NCBI GenBank assembly: GCA_007859745.1
Contig: SMLU01000001.1
Location: forward strand, 3,224,001-3,288,000
DNA length: 64,000 bases
Reading direction: 5' to 3'
From: Phycisphaerae bacterium RAS1
GTDB lineage: Bacteria > Planctomycetota > Phycisphaerae > UBA1845 > Fen-1342
The number at the start of each line of letters is the position of its first letter. Within the stretch, counting starts at the first letter, position 1. The translations under genes and the position numbers were made by a program. Of the stretch, positions 23,049 through 30,893 are shown in pieces. Under the pieces are notes generated by a model. The model was not told the origin of the DNA and made no database searches. It saw only the letters and a list, made by a program, of their open reading frames with translations.

Positions 23049-24218
23049 TCACGGACCGATCGCCACTCGCGAGTGTCCCGGCATCATCAACTTGAAAAGC
23101 AACGCCACATCTTCGTTGTGCATCCGGACGCAGCCCGCGGATTCCGCCTTGCCGATCGAGTCCGGCTCGATCGTGCCGTGGATTCCGTAGCCGTCGCGGC
23201 CGACGGCGTCGCCTTCCACGCCCTCCAGTCCGATCCAGCGTTCGCCGAGCGGGTTGGCCGGGTCGTCCGGAGCGATGATGCGCTTATCCGTGGCCGAAGC
23301 GGGCGGGTAGTAGGTCGGGTTTTCGAGCCGTTCCTTCACGCGCCAAGCGCCCTCCGGCGTGCCGCCCTGCGAGCCGAGGCCGACGCGGAAGCTGCGAATG
23401 TAGGTGTCAGCAAGGTACACGTCGAGACGGAAGTCGGACTTGATGATCCGCACGTGAAACGGGCCCTGCGGCACCTTGAGCTTCTGATCGGCCCGCAGCT
23501 TGCGCGCGTCGGCGATGCCGTTGATCAGCATGATCGCCTCGGGCGGCACTTTGAATTTCGAGCCGATCACGGTCAGGTTTTCGCCAGGCTGCACGACGTG
23601 CGTCGCGAAGAGCGGATCGTCGCCAATGATCGTCCGGTTGAAGACGGTTTCCTGCGCAAGCTGCGTCAGCAGCGCGCGGGCCTCGTTCTGTTCGGCCGGC
23701 TTCAGGCCGCGGCTCAGCAGGTCGCTGAGCTGCCGCCGCGCCTCGATCCACTTGCCGGCGTTCATGAGCTGCCGCGACGCGTCGATGGATGCGTTCCCGG
23801 AGGAAACCGGCTCAATCTGCGGTGAATCCGTCGCCGGCGGCGGTTTGCGCTCGATCGTGCCGCCGGTGTCGTCGCGACGATCAGAATTCGGCCCCGGCGG
23901 CCCGGTCGCGCTTTCGACGCCGCGCCCGTCACGGGGTTTCAGGATCTCCTCCGCCGCCGGTTCAGCCGATGAGTTCGGCGGCGTCGCGGTGGACCCGGCG
24001 TCGGAAGTCTCTGCGGAGAGCAGCGCCGGTGCGGTCGGCGGGTTCGTCGACGCAACCACTGGCGTCGGAGCGACATTCAATGGCGTCGCGACCCGCGGCG
24101 CTGAAGCGCTTGGCGGCGACTGCCGATGCGTGAACCAGTACCCTACCCCGGCGAGCGAAGCCACGCAGCAGAACGCGAAAATCGCCGTTCGGCGACGGCG
24201 GCGAATCGACTTCCTCAA
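23049..24218 (-). CDS. LysM-containing L,D-transpeptidase (YkuD family)
   Basis: Periplasmic peptidoglycan cross-linking enzyme. A signal anchor ('TAIFAFCCVASLAGVGYWF') follows a basic start. A disordered Pro/Ser/Thr-rich stretch (residues 40-140) leads to a helical repeat-like region and a LysM domain ('THVVQPGENLTVIGSKFKVPPEAIMLINGI'). The YkuD domain is at the C-terminus, with the active site 'YGIHGTIEPDSIGKAESAGCVRMHNEDV' (HG...S-x-G-C-x-R) broken over one turn. I prefer the TTG at 24218 because GGAGGT (24224-24229) sits 5 bases away; the ATG at 24236 has no such site. Confidence 0.9.
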   Translation of the reverse strand: MRKSIRRRRRTAIFAFCCVASLAGVGYWFTHRQSPPSASAPRVATPLNVAPTPVVASTNPPTAPALLSAETSDAGSTATPPNSSAEPAAEEILKPRDGRGVESATGPPGPNSDRRDDTGGTIERKPPPATDSPQIEPVSSGNASIDASRQLMNAGKWIEARRQLSDLLSRGLKPAEQNEARALLTQLAQETVFNRTIIGDDPLFATHVVQPGENLTVIGSKFKVPPEAIMLINGIADARKLRADQKLKVPQGPFHVRIIKSDFRLDVYLADTYIRSFRVGLGSQGGTPEGAWRVKERLENPTYYPPASATDKRIIAPDDPANPLGERWIGLEGVEGDAVGRDGYGIHGTIEPDSIGKAESAGCVRMHNEDVALLFKLMMPGHSRVAIGP

Positions 24219-24362
24219 GCCACACCTCCAAGGCATCCCTGCCGCGATCCGCCCATCGGCGACCGCCGCATACCTTATCGTCGTCCTTGACGCGCAAAGA
24301 ATACCGACGGGTGCGGCTGACGGCCAGCCGGGCGTCGGCGTATACTCGCGCGGCGCAGGCAT

Positions 24363-24515
24363 GTAGGGTCCGCTGTGCGGACCAATGGGATTGCCCGTGC
24401 CTCACGGTCCGCACAGCATGTAGGGTCCGCTGTGCGGACCAAGTGCATGTAGGGTCCGCTGTGCGGACCAATGGGATTGCCCGTGCCTCACGGTCCGCAC
24501 AGCGGACCCTACAGC
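24363..24515. repeat. GGTCCGC/GCGGACC hairpin array
   Basis: TAGGGTCCGCTGTGCGGACC occurs three times (near 24365, 24420 and 24447), with CACGGTCCGCACAGC and GCGGACCCTA mirrored copies between and after. CCAATGGGATTGCCCGTGCC is repeated between them. The block ends a few bases before the recombinase gene. Confidence 0.85.
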
Positions 24516-24537
24516 TCCTTGGTGCAACGTGAAGGTC

Positions 24538-25533
24538 ATGGACGACCTGCAGTGCACGCCGAAGTTCGAGCAGTCGCTCGACGGCTTTCGCGTCTATCAA
24601 TCCGCCGAACTCGGGCTGTCGCCCAACACCCTCGCCGCCTATCGGCGCGACCTGCTGCGATTCGGCGACTACCTTCGCCGCAGCGGCCCGGACGACTGGG
24701 CCGCGCTGGACATGCCGCTGATGCAGGGCCATCTCGGCGAGCTGGCCGATCGGGGATACAAAGAAAGCACGATCGCCCGCCACGTGGTCGCGATCCGCAT
24801 GTGGCTGCAGTGGCTGCACGTGACGCGGCAGGTCGCGGGCGACCTGTCGAGCGCGCTCGAACTGCCCAAGCGCTGGAAGCGGCTGCCGCAGACGTTGAAC
24901 GTGGACGCCGCGGTTGAGCTGGTGACCTCACCGGACCCGGGCAAGCAGCTCGCACTGCGCGACCGGGCCATGCTCGAGCTGTTCTACGCCTGCGGGCTGC
25001 GCGTGAGCGAGTTGTGCGGGCTTCGCGCCGCGGACGTGCAGTTGGACGCCGGCTACGTGCGCTGCATGGGCAAGGGTCGCCGCGAGCGGGTCGTGCCGCT
25101 GGGCAGCAAGGCGCGCGACGCGATCGAAGCCTATCACCAGCATCTGCGTCCCGCGTTGATTCAGGCGGGCTTGGCCGCCGGCAAAATCGAGACGCCCTAC
25201 ACGAAGCGAGCGGCCGCCCAGACGCCCTTGTTTCTCAGCCGCCGCGGCGGGACGATTGAGCGGACCGCGGTCTGGAGGATGGTGCGGCGCGAGGCGCTGC
25301 GCCGCGGCATCGCGGGCAAGCTGAGTCCGCACACGTTGCGGCACAGCTTCGCGACTCATCTGCTGGAAGGCGGCGCCGATCTGCGCGTGGTGCAGGAGCT
25401 GCTGGGTCACGTCAGCATTTCGACGACGGAGATTTACACGCACGTGCAGACGAAACGGCTGCGCGAAGTGTACGACCGCTGCCACCCGCGCGGGGCTGAG
25501 GCGATGAAACGCCGGCGGCTGGGCCGTGAATAG
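24538..25533 (+). CDS. Tyrosine recombinase, XerC/XerD type
   Basis: Site-specific recombinase, most likely for chromosome-dimer resolution. N-terminal SAM-like DNA-binding domain (residues 10-100, 'GLSPNTLAAYRRDLLRFGDYL') and catalytic domain with all residues: Arg in 'ACGLRVSELCGL', Lys in 'MGKGRRERVVPLG', His-x-x-Arg in 'SPHTLRHSFATHLLEGGADLR' (split here), His in 'LLGHVSIST' and the Tyr nucleophile in 'TEIYTHVQ'. About 330 residues, a little longer than Xer proteins owing to an insert near 'LAAGKIETPYTKRAAAQ'. Standing alone, with no integron or phage genes nearby, it fits XerC/D. A GTG three codons earlier is also possible. Confidence 0.92.
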   Translation: MDDLQCTPKFEQSLDGFRVYQSAELGLSPNTLAAYRRDLLRFGDYLRRSGPDDWAALDMPLMQGHLGELADRGYKESTIARHVVAIRMWLQWLHVTRQVAGDLSSALELPKRWKRLPQTLNVDAAVELVTSPDPGKQLALRDRAMLELFYACGLRVSELCGLRAADVQLDAGYVRCMGKGRRERVVPLGSKARDAIEAYHQHLRPALIQAGLAAGKIETPYTKRAAAQTPLFLSRRGGTIERTAVWRMVRREALRRGIAGKLSPHTLRHSFATHLLEGGADLRVVQELLGHVSISTTEIYTHVQTKRLREVYDRCHPRGAEAMKRRRLGRE

Positions 25534-25654
25534 GCGACACCATCGCGCCGGATGAAAACCGGGGGTGCAACCCGTGCGGGTTCGCGAGGGTAGACTGCAA
25601 TGGGATCGTTGCAGGATTCCGGCTAGACTGGCCGGGGTCTAAACGGAGCCGCTT

Positions 25655-25870
25655 ATGCGTGGAATGAACGCCCGAATTCGACGAACTGGAGTCGCGGCGC
25701 TGCTGGGGGCGACCTTCTTTCTCGGCGGGTGCGACGCGCAGCTCCGCACCACCGTCGAGAACAGCATCATCAGCGTCTCCAACGGTCTGCTCACAGCCTC
25801 GCTTAACGCCCTCATCCAGCTTGCCGCGGAAGACCGGCAGGCGGCGGAAGACGCGGCCGCCGGGCAGTAA
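25655..25870 (+). CDS. Small lipoprotein, 71 aa
   Basis: Starts 'MRGMNARIRRTGVAALLGATFFLGGCDAQ': basic n-region, hydrophobic core and lipobox LGGC (Cys26), then a short helical, Ala/Leu-rich mature part. CGGAG lies 6-8 bases upstream. The mature portion is too small for an enzyme; function unknown. It resembles small envelope lipoproteins frequent in planctomycetes. Confidence 0.7.
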   Translation: MRGMNARIRRTGVAALLGATFFLGGCDAQLRTTVENSIISVSNGLLTASLNALIQLAAEDRQAAEDAAAGQ

Positions 25871-25884
25871 CGCGGCCAACATTG

Positions 25885-25950
25885 GGGTGGGACGGGCGTC
25901 TCGCCCGTCGCAGCGATCTCAAGAACGGGCAAGATGCCCGTTCCACCCGT
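25885..25950. repeat. Family D hairpin pair
   Basis: GGGTGGGACGGGCGTCTCG with CCCGTC, then GAACGGGCAAGATGCCCGTTC and CCACCC. Each half is a hairpin and the outer GGGTGG/CCACCC also pair. Relatives at 30808, 56519 and 58497. Confidence 0.85.
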
Positions 25951-26100
25951 ATCTACCCCCCCAAAATCAAATTGTCGAAAATTGTATTCCCGTCACGCCG
26001 CCACGCCGCTATAGTGCGGTCGCGAGCCCGGACCGTCGGTGTACGTCGCGCCCGCCGAGTGGTTGCCGCGACGCCGCCGTCTCTTCCTCAGGAGCCTCAC

Positions 26101-27060
26101 ATGAGAGCATCCGTGCTGGGACTTTTCGTAGTTGCTTCGGCCGCCATCGCGGTCGCGGCGGATAAGGTCACGGCCAACTTTGTTGCGCCGCCGGCGGAGG
26201 TGCAACGCAGCACGCAACTGGACGGGTGGACTTTTGCGGCGGTCGAATCGGGAGAGCGGCGGCTGGGCGTCCTGGCGTTTCGAACGGACGACAAGCAGGC
26301 CGGCGCCCGCGGCGTCTTCTGGTTCGACGGCCAGGAGACGGACTGGCGACCCTACGTCTTCACCGGCGATGACCTGGGGCGGGCGGTGACCGCGATCGAG
26401 CATGAGTTCCTTGGGACGGCGCTGCTGCGCGGCCGGGGCGACGTGACTGAAGCATTGGCTCTGGCCGGCGCGGCGGTCGCCGATCACGCGCTCACGGGCG
26501 AGGAGTTCATCGTCGCGACGAACGGCTACGTGGCGCAGTTCATCTACGCACCAGAAGATGAAGCCAAGTTCCCCGGCGTCCTGATCGGTGATGATCCCGG
26601 CGCGCCGCTTTATCCCCGGCGAGTGCCCTGCCGCACCGGTCACACCAACCCCAACCCGACGGGCACCGAGGGCTCGTCGCGTCCGCCAATTGACGTTTTG
26701 CCGTTTATGTCGGCCGGCGGCACCGAGTTGGCGCCGGTCGGCGATGTCCTGGACGCGCCGGACTCAGCCGGTGTCGATTCGGGTGCGGGCGCCCTGGCGT
26801 CGACCGGGCCGGCCTGCGAGCCGTGGACAGACTGGGCGCCGGAAGATCCGAACTGGACGTTCACACAGGTCGTCTCGCTGCCGGGCGGCGATGTGGAGTG
26901 CCGCTATTCGCAGATTCAATGGCGCCAGAGGACCTGCAGGGCGACCGTCGGCTGCCGCCTGCGCGTGTACATGGCGCGCGAGATGCGCGCCCTGGACACC
27001 ATCGCCTGCACCGAGCCGGGCGCCCCATGTCCGGCGGAGCCGACCTGCCTGACTCAGTAG
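26101..27060 (+). CDS. Secreted hypothetical protein, 319 aa
   Basis: Signal peptide 'MRASVLGLFVVASAAIAVAADK' with AGGAG 6 bases before the ATG. Residues 30-170 form an alpha/beta region without familiar motifs; 175-250 is low-complexity, Pro/Gly/Ser-rich. The last 75 residues contain seven or so cysteines ('ACEPWTDWAPEDPN', 'VECRYSQIQWRQRTCRATVGCRLRVYMARE', 'IACTEPGAPCPAEPTC'), suggesting a disulphide-stabilised extracellular domain. Its family is unknown to me. Confidence 0.7.
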   Translation: MRASVLGLFVVASAAIAVAADKVTANFVAPPAEVQRSTQLDGWTFAAVESGERRLGVLAFRTDDKQAGARGVFWFDGQETDWRPYVFTGDDLGRAVTAIEHEFLGTALLRGRGDVTEALALAGAAVADHALTGEEFIVATNGYVAQFIYAPEDEAKFPGVLIGDDPGAPLYPRRVPCRTGHTNPNPTGTEGSSRPPIDVLPFMSAGGTELAPVGDVLDAPDSAGVDSGAGALASTGPACEPWTDWAPEDPNWTFTQVVSLPGGDVECRYSQIQWRQRTCRATVGCRLRVYMAREMRALDTIACTEPGAPCPAEPTCLTQ

Positions 27061-27113
27061 AGGGGATGGGCGCGTGGGTGCGAGAAGGGATTCTCGCACC
27101 AGACGTCGGACCG

Positions 27114-27338
27114 TTACGGAAACAACTGCCGGCCGGTGATCGCGTCCTCGACCGTGATCGCGCTCACCGGGCATTGCTCGGCCGCGGCGCAGATGCGCTC
27201 CGGCGTATCGCCCGACGCATTCACGACGGCTGATTGGCGCTTCTCGTTCAGCCCGAAGACCCTCGGCGCAAGGTGGATGCACAGCGTCGATCCGACGCAT
27301 CGGTTGTAGTCAATCCGCACGCGCAGCTTTTTTTCCAT
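27114..27338 (-). CDS. [3Fe-4S]/[4Fe-4S] single-cluster ferredoxin
   Basis: 74-residue electron carrier starting 'MEKKLRVRIDYNRCVGSTLC'. The cluster ligands are Cys-x5-Cys ('CVGSTLC') and the later 'CP' pair ('EQCPVSAITVED'); the position where a third Cys of a classic CxxCxxC would sit is replaced, as in the 3Fe-4S ferredoxins that serve P450s. It begins about 10 bases after the P450 stop, so it is the likely redox partner of that enzyme. The upstream in-frame ATG at 27362 would overlap the P450 gene. Confidence 0.88.
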   Translation of the reverse strand: MEKKLRVRIDYNRCVGSTLCIHLAPRVFGLNEKRQSAVVNASGDTPERICAAAEQCPVSAITVEDAITGRQLFP

Positions 27339-27348
27339 TTCAATACGC

Positions 27349-28557
27349 CTAAAACGAAACATTCAGCGCCCGCAGCGCCCGGCTGACGACCGTCGGGTGG
27401 TAGTCCAGCGTCTGCTCCGTCAGCCGTGGCGGCGGCAGGCGGCGCGTCAAGCCGGCGAATGCCTCCTGTCCTTCCAGACGCGCCAGCGGTGCGCCAAGGC
27501 AGACGTGAATGCCGTGTGCAAACGCGACGTGCGGATTCGGGTCACGCCTGATGTTCAGCCGATCCGGATCGACAAACTGCTGCGGATCACGATTGGCGGC
27601 CGACAGGCCGATGAGCATTTTGTCCCCGGCGCGGATCGTCTTCCCGCCGATCTGAGCCTCCACCTTGGCCCAGCGCACAGTCGCCTTCACCGAACTGTCG
27701 TAGCGCAGCAGCTCTTCAACCGCCGGGCCGATGAGCTGCGGCTGCGCCTTGAGGTGCTGCCATTCCGCCGGGAACCGGCAGAACGCCAGCGTGCCGTTGG
27801 CGATCAGGTTCATCGTGGTTTCGTGTCCGCCGAAGACCAGCAGCACGCAGGTTGCGAGCACCTCCTGCTCGGACAGGCGGCCTTCCTTCTGAGCTGCAAC
27901 CAGCTCGCTCGTCAGGTCGGCCCGCGGCCGCGCGGCGCGGTCGGCGATCAGCGGCTTCAGGTATTCGACCAGCGAGGTGACCCCCTCGCAGGCGATCGCC
28001 CGCCGCCGCGGCTCGTCGGCCCGCAGAAAGAAAAATACGCCGAGCTGCTCGGACCAGTGCTTGATCAGGTCGCGGTCCAGCTCGGGCGCGCCCAGCAGCT
28101 CCAGGATGACCGTGAGCGGCACGAGATAGGCGAACTCGCGCACCATGTCGATCGTGCGCTTCGCCTCGATCGGCTTCAGCAGATCTTCGACAATCGCGCG
28201 CACCCGCTCGCGATAACGCTCGACCATGCGCGGAGTGAAACGCGCGTTCAGCAGCAGCCGCAGCCGCGTATGGTCCGGCGGATCGCGGAAGACCATCCAC
28301 TGCGAGAGCACGTCGAAAATGGGGCGGTACTTCTCCTGGTCCTGCGGCGAGAGCTCGCGCGCCAGGTAGCTCATGCGGTCGGAGCTGAAGCGCTCGGCGT
28401 CGCGCAGCACGTCGACCACGTCGGTGTACCGCGTCAGAATCCAGCCGCCCCACATTTCGTTCCAATGCACCGGGTCGGCGGCCCGCAGCGCGTGGTAATA
28501 CGAGTGCGGGTCGACGAGAACGTCGCGGGCCATCAAATCATCTGAAATGGCAGACAC
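27349..28557 (-). CDS. Cytochrome P450
   Basis: Soluble bacterial haem monooxygenase, 402 residues. The oxygen-binding I-helix ('LVFGGHETTMNLIANG') has the acid replaced by His-Glu, as in many CYP107-like enzymes. The K-helix ExxR is in 'AVEELLRYDSSVKATVRWA' and the haem loop is 'VAFAHGIHVCLGAPLARLE' with the cysteine ligand. Translation starts at GTG 28557 behind AAGGAG. The downstream ferredoxin would supply electrons. Substrate cannot be predicted; a terpenoid, fatty acid or macrolide role is common for this subgroup. Confidence 0.93.
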   Translation of the reverse strand: MSAISDDLMARDVLVDPHSYYHALRAADPVHWNEMWGGWILTRYTDVVDVLRDAERFSSDRMSYLARELSPQDQEKYRPIFDVLSQWMVFRDPPDHTRLRLLLNARFTPRMVERYRERVRAIVEDLLKPIEAKRTIDMVREFAYLVPLTVILELLGAPELDRDLIKHWSEQLGVFFFLRADEPRRRAIACEGVTSLVEYLKPLIADRAARPRADLTSELVAAQKEGRLSEQEVLATCVLLVFGGHETTMNLIANGTLAFCRFPAEWQHLKAQPQLIGPAVEELLRYDSSVKATVRWAKVEAQIGGKTIRAGDKMLIGLSAANRDPQQFVDPDRLNIRRDPNPHVAFAHGIHVCLGAPLARLEGQEAFAGLTRRLPPPRLTEQTLDYHPTVVSRALRALNVSF

Positions 28558-28667
28558 ATCCAGCTCCTTGGGCCGTTCCTGCGGCCGCTGAACCGTGCTG
28601 CCCGAACACCCTGCATACGACGTGAAGCGGGAAGAGGATATCGGGAGTTGTCGATCGGAGCGAGTAG

Positions 28668-28780
28668 GCTTGCTCTTTCCGAACCGATGCTATTTCCGAA
28701 CCGATGCTCTTTCCGAACCGATGCTCTTTCCGAACCGATGCTCTTTCCGAGCCGATGCTCTTCCCGAGCCGATGCTCTTT
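28668..28780 (+). repeat. 17-bp tandem array (CTCTTTCCGAACCGATG)
   Basis: Six to seven units of 17 bases, the first ones ending in GAACC and the last ones in GAGCC, running straight into the left end of a family B element. The gap 28558-28965 contains this array and the family B element; no gene seen. Confidence 0.85.
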
Positions 28781-28842
28781 CCGAGCCGCGACCGTGAGGG
28801 AGCGGGGTCTGAAATACCGCTTGCTTACGCGCGCGGCTCGGA
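28780..28842 (+). repeat. Family B inverted-end repeat
   Basis: TCCGAGCCGCGACCGTGAGG at the left, CGCGCGCGGCTCGGA at the right. Confidence 0.88.
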
Positions 28843-28965
28843 CCGCCCGTCAGCCCTCGCCTTGACGCCCGCCGATTCGCGCGGGATGCTGCGGATCGGG
28901 CGCATGGACGCCTTCGTCCCGCGGACCCATCGGCGCATCTGGTCTGAGTCAAAGGAACGAACCTC

Positions 28966-30756
28966 ATGTCCGACCCCCAAGCTCGCGAAATGTCCGTTGA
29001 TACCCCCGCGCCCGAGGTCGGCCCGCGGCGGCCCTACACGTTGATCTACGTCGGCGACCTGGGCTCCGAGGGTCGCCTGAGCGGACTGACCCCGCTCGAC
29101 AAGGAGAATTTCGCGGCCGTCATGAGCAAGGCCCGGCCGGCCGTGCCGGTCGCGATCAAGGACCCGATCACAGGCGGGGCCCAGTGGGAATTCAAGCTGG
29201 CCTTCGATTCGATGAAGGCCTTCGAGCCGGCCGGACTGCTGGCGCAAGTCTCCAACGCCCGCACGCGGCTCACCATCCGCGAGAAGCTCATTGACCGCCG
29301 CACCGGAAGCCTGACCGAGGCGGAGCTCGAGAGCGCCCTGAGCAGCGCAGCGTCGATGGACGCGACACTGGGATATCTCACCGACAAATCGATCGGCGCG
29401 GCAGGTGGCGGAGCGGCTTCGGCGGCGGCCTCCGCCGGCGGCGCCAGCATCCTCGACCTGGTGGACGCGCCGGACGAATCGAAACGCGTCGCCGCGGATG
29501 TGGAGCGCCTTGCGACAGCGGCGGGCGATTCGTCGAAGCGCGTCTCGGGCGCCGAAAGCGGACGGCTTGACCTGATTCTTCGCCGCCTGGAGCTGGAGCT
29601 GACGAACATCGCCGACGCGCTGCTGAAGCATTCCGACGTGCGGCGGCTGGAAGTGGCGTGGCGCAGCGTCAAGTTCCTGGTGGACCGCATCGACTTCCGC
29701 GCCGGCGTGAAGCTGTGCGTCCTCGACGCCACGCGGGCCAGCGCCGTGTCGCGCGTCATCGATCACATCGTCAATCCGGCGTTCAACGGTGACATCCCCA
29801 CGCCGGGCTTGCTGCTGTTCGACTTCTCGATCGAGAACATGCCCGACGACATTGCGCGCATCGACGAGCTGGGACAGCACGCCGCGAGCCTGCCGGTGCC
29901 GGCGGCGTTTAACATCGAGCCGGGCTTCTTCAACGTGAAGTCGATCGCGCTGATCAAGAACCTGCCCAATCTGGCGGGCGTGCTGGACGGTTTTCAGTTT
30001 GCCAAGTGGAAGGCGCTGCGCGAAAAGCCCTACGCCAAGGCGCTCTTCCCGGTCGTGGGTCGCTTCGTGCTGCGCCCGCCGCACGAGGCGAAGGCCGGCG
30101 GGCGCGAGTTCACCTGCAAGGAAAGCATGACGGCGATTTCGCACGTAGTGTGGGGCGCAGGACACCTGGCCCTCGGCATGGCGGCGGCCCGCAGCTTCGC
30201 CAAGCATGGCTGGCCGTCGCGGATGTTCGGAGCGGAAGCGGGCAAGGTTGACGACCTGGCGATCATTCCGAATCCGAACGACCCGCAGCGTCCGTGGGGG
30301 CCGGGCGACGCGTTCATCCCGGACGCCAAGCTGGACGATTTCCCCGACGCCGGCATGAACCTGCTGCAGGCGGTGCTCAACAAGGACTACTGCATTCTGC
30401 TGGGCGGCGTGTCGGCGGCGCGACCGCTCCTGACGGCCGAGACCAGCAAGAACCAGGCCATGCTCGAGGTCTCGCTGCCCTATCAGCAGCTCAACAACAT
30501 CACGGCCAGTTGGATCTGCGAGCAACAGCTCGGACTGCGCGGCAAGAACCCGGACGAGATTCAGCGAACGCTGCTCTACGGCCTGGCCGACCTGATGAAG
30601 CTCTCCGAGAAGGAGGCTCAGGAGGCGATTCTGGTCGGAGTGGGCGCCGATCCGAACCAGCCGGGGCAGACCATCGTGCAGGTGCGGCTGACGCCGCCGC
30701 CGCGCGTCTGCCCGGGCGGGCTGAATGTGGATTTTGGTTTCGCGGTGCCGTCGTAG
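28966..30756 (+). CDS. Fused TssB-TssC contractile sheath protein (type VI secretion)
   Basis: Residues about 22-115 resemble TssB/VipA ('RRPYTLIYVGDLG', 'PLDKENFAAVMSKARPAV', 'WEFKLAFDSMKAFEPAGLLAQV'). A Gly/Ala/Ser linker (130-150) leads to a TssC/VipB region from about 160 to the end. Hallmarks there are 'LTNIADALLKHSDVRRLEVAWRSVKFLVDR', 'FDFSIENMPDDIARIDELGQHAASLPVPAAF' and the late 'YCILLGGVSAARPL'. In proteobacteria the two sheath subunits are separate genes; here one 596-residue chain carries both. It would polymerise around an Hcp tube and contract to fire a VgrG spike. No other sheath, baseplate or ClpV genes are beside it; a VgrG lies 25 kb away. Confidence 0.8.
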   Translation: MSDPQAREMSVDTPAPEVGPRRPYTLIYVGDLGSEGRLSGLTPLDKENFAAVMSKARPAVPVAIKDPITGGAQWEFKLAFDSMKAFEPAGLLAQVSNARTRLTIREKLIDRRTGSLTEAELESALSSAASMDATLGYLTDKSIGAAGGGAASAAASAGGASILDLVDAPDESKRVAADVERLATAAGDSSKRVSGAESGRLDLILRRLELELTNIADALLKHSDVRRLEVAWRSVKFLVDRIDFRAGVKLCVLDATRASAVSRVIDHIVNPAFNGDIPTPGLLLFDFSIENMPDDIARIDELGQHAASLPVPAAFNIEPGFFNVKSIALIKNLPNLAGVLDGFQFAKWKALREKPYAKALFPVVGRFVLRPPHEAKAGGREFTCKESMTAISHVVWGAGHLALGMAAARSFAKHGWPSRMFGAEAGKVDDLAIIPNPNDPQRPWGPGDAFIPDAKLDDFPDAGMNLLQAVLNKDYCILLGGVSAARPLLTAETSKNQAMLEVSLPYQQLNNITASWICEQQLGLRGKNPDEIQRTLLYGLADLMKLSEKEAQEAILVGVGADPNQPGQTIVQVRLTPPPRVCPGGLNVDFGFAVPS

Positions 30757-30807
30757 CCCGCGGGAAGCATCGGCGTCTCGCCGGCGGCTGCGCTGCTGAG
30801 ACCCAGA

Positions 30808-30869
30808 GTGGGACGGGCGTCTCGCCCGTCCCTTCGACCAAGGGAACGGGCAAGATCCCCGTTCCACCC
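30808..30869. repeat. Family D hairpin pair
   Basis: GTGGGACGGGCGTCTCG with CCCGTC, then GGAACGGGCAAGATCCCCG and TTCCACCC, between the sheath gene and lptD. Confidence 0.85.
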
Positions 30870-30893
30870 ACGCGTTCGACATCGTGAGTACGG

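Noticed and set aside
24538-25533. Tyrosine recombinase as an integron or phage integrase
   Set aside because: No attC-like sites, tRNA target or phage genes are adjacent; size and motifs fit XerC/XerD.
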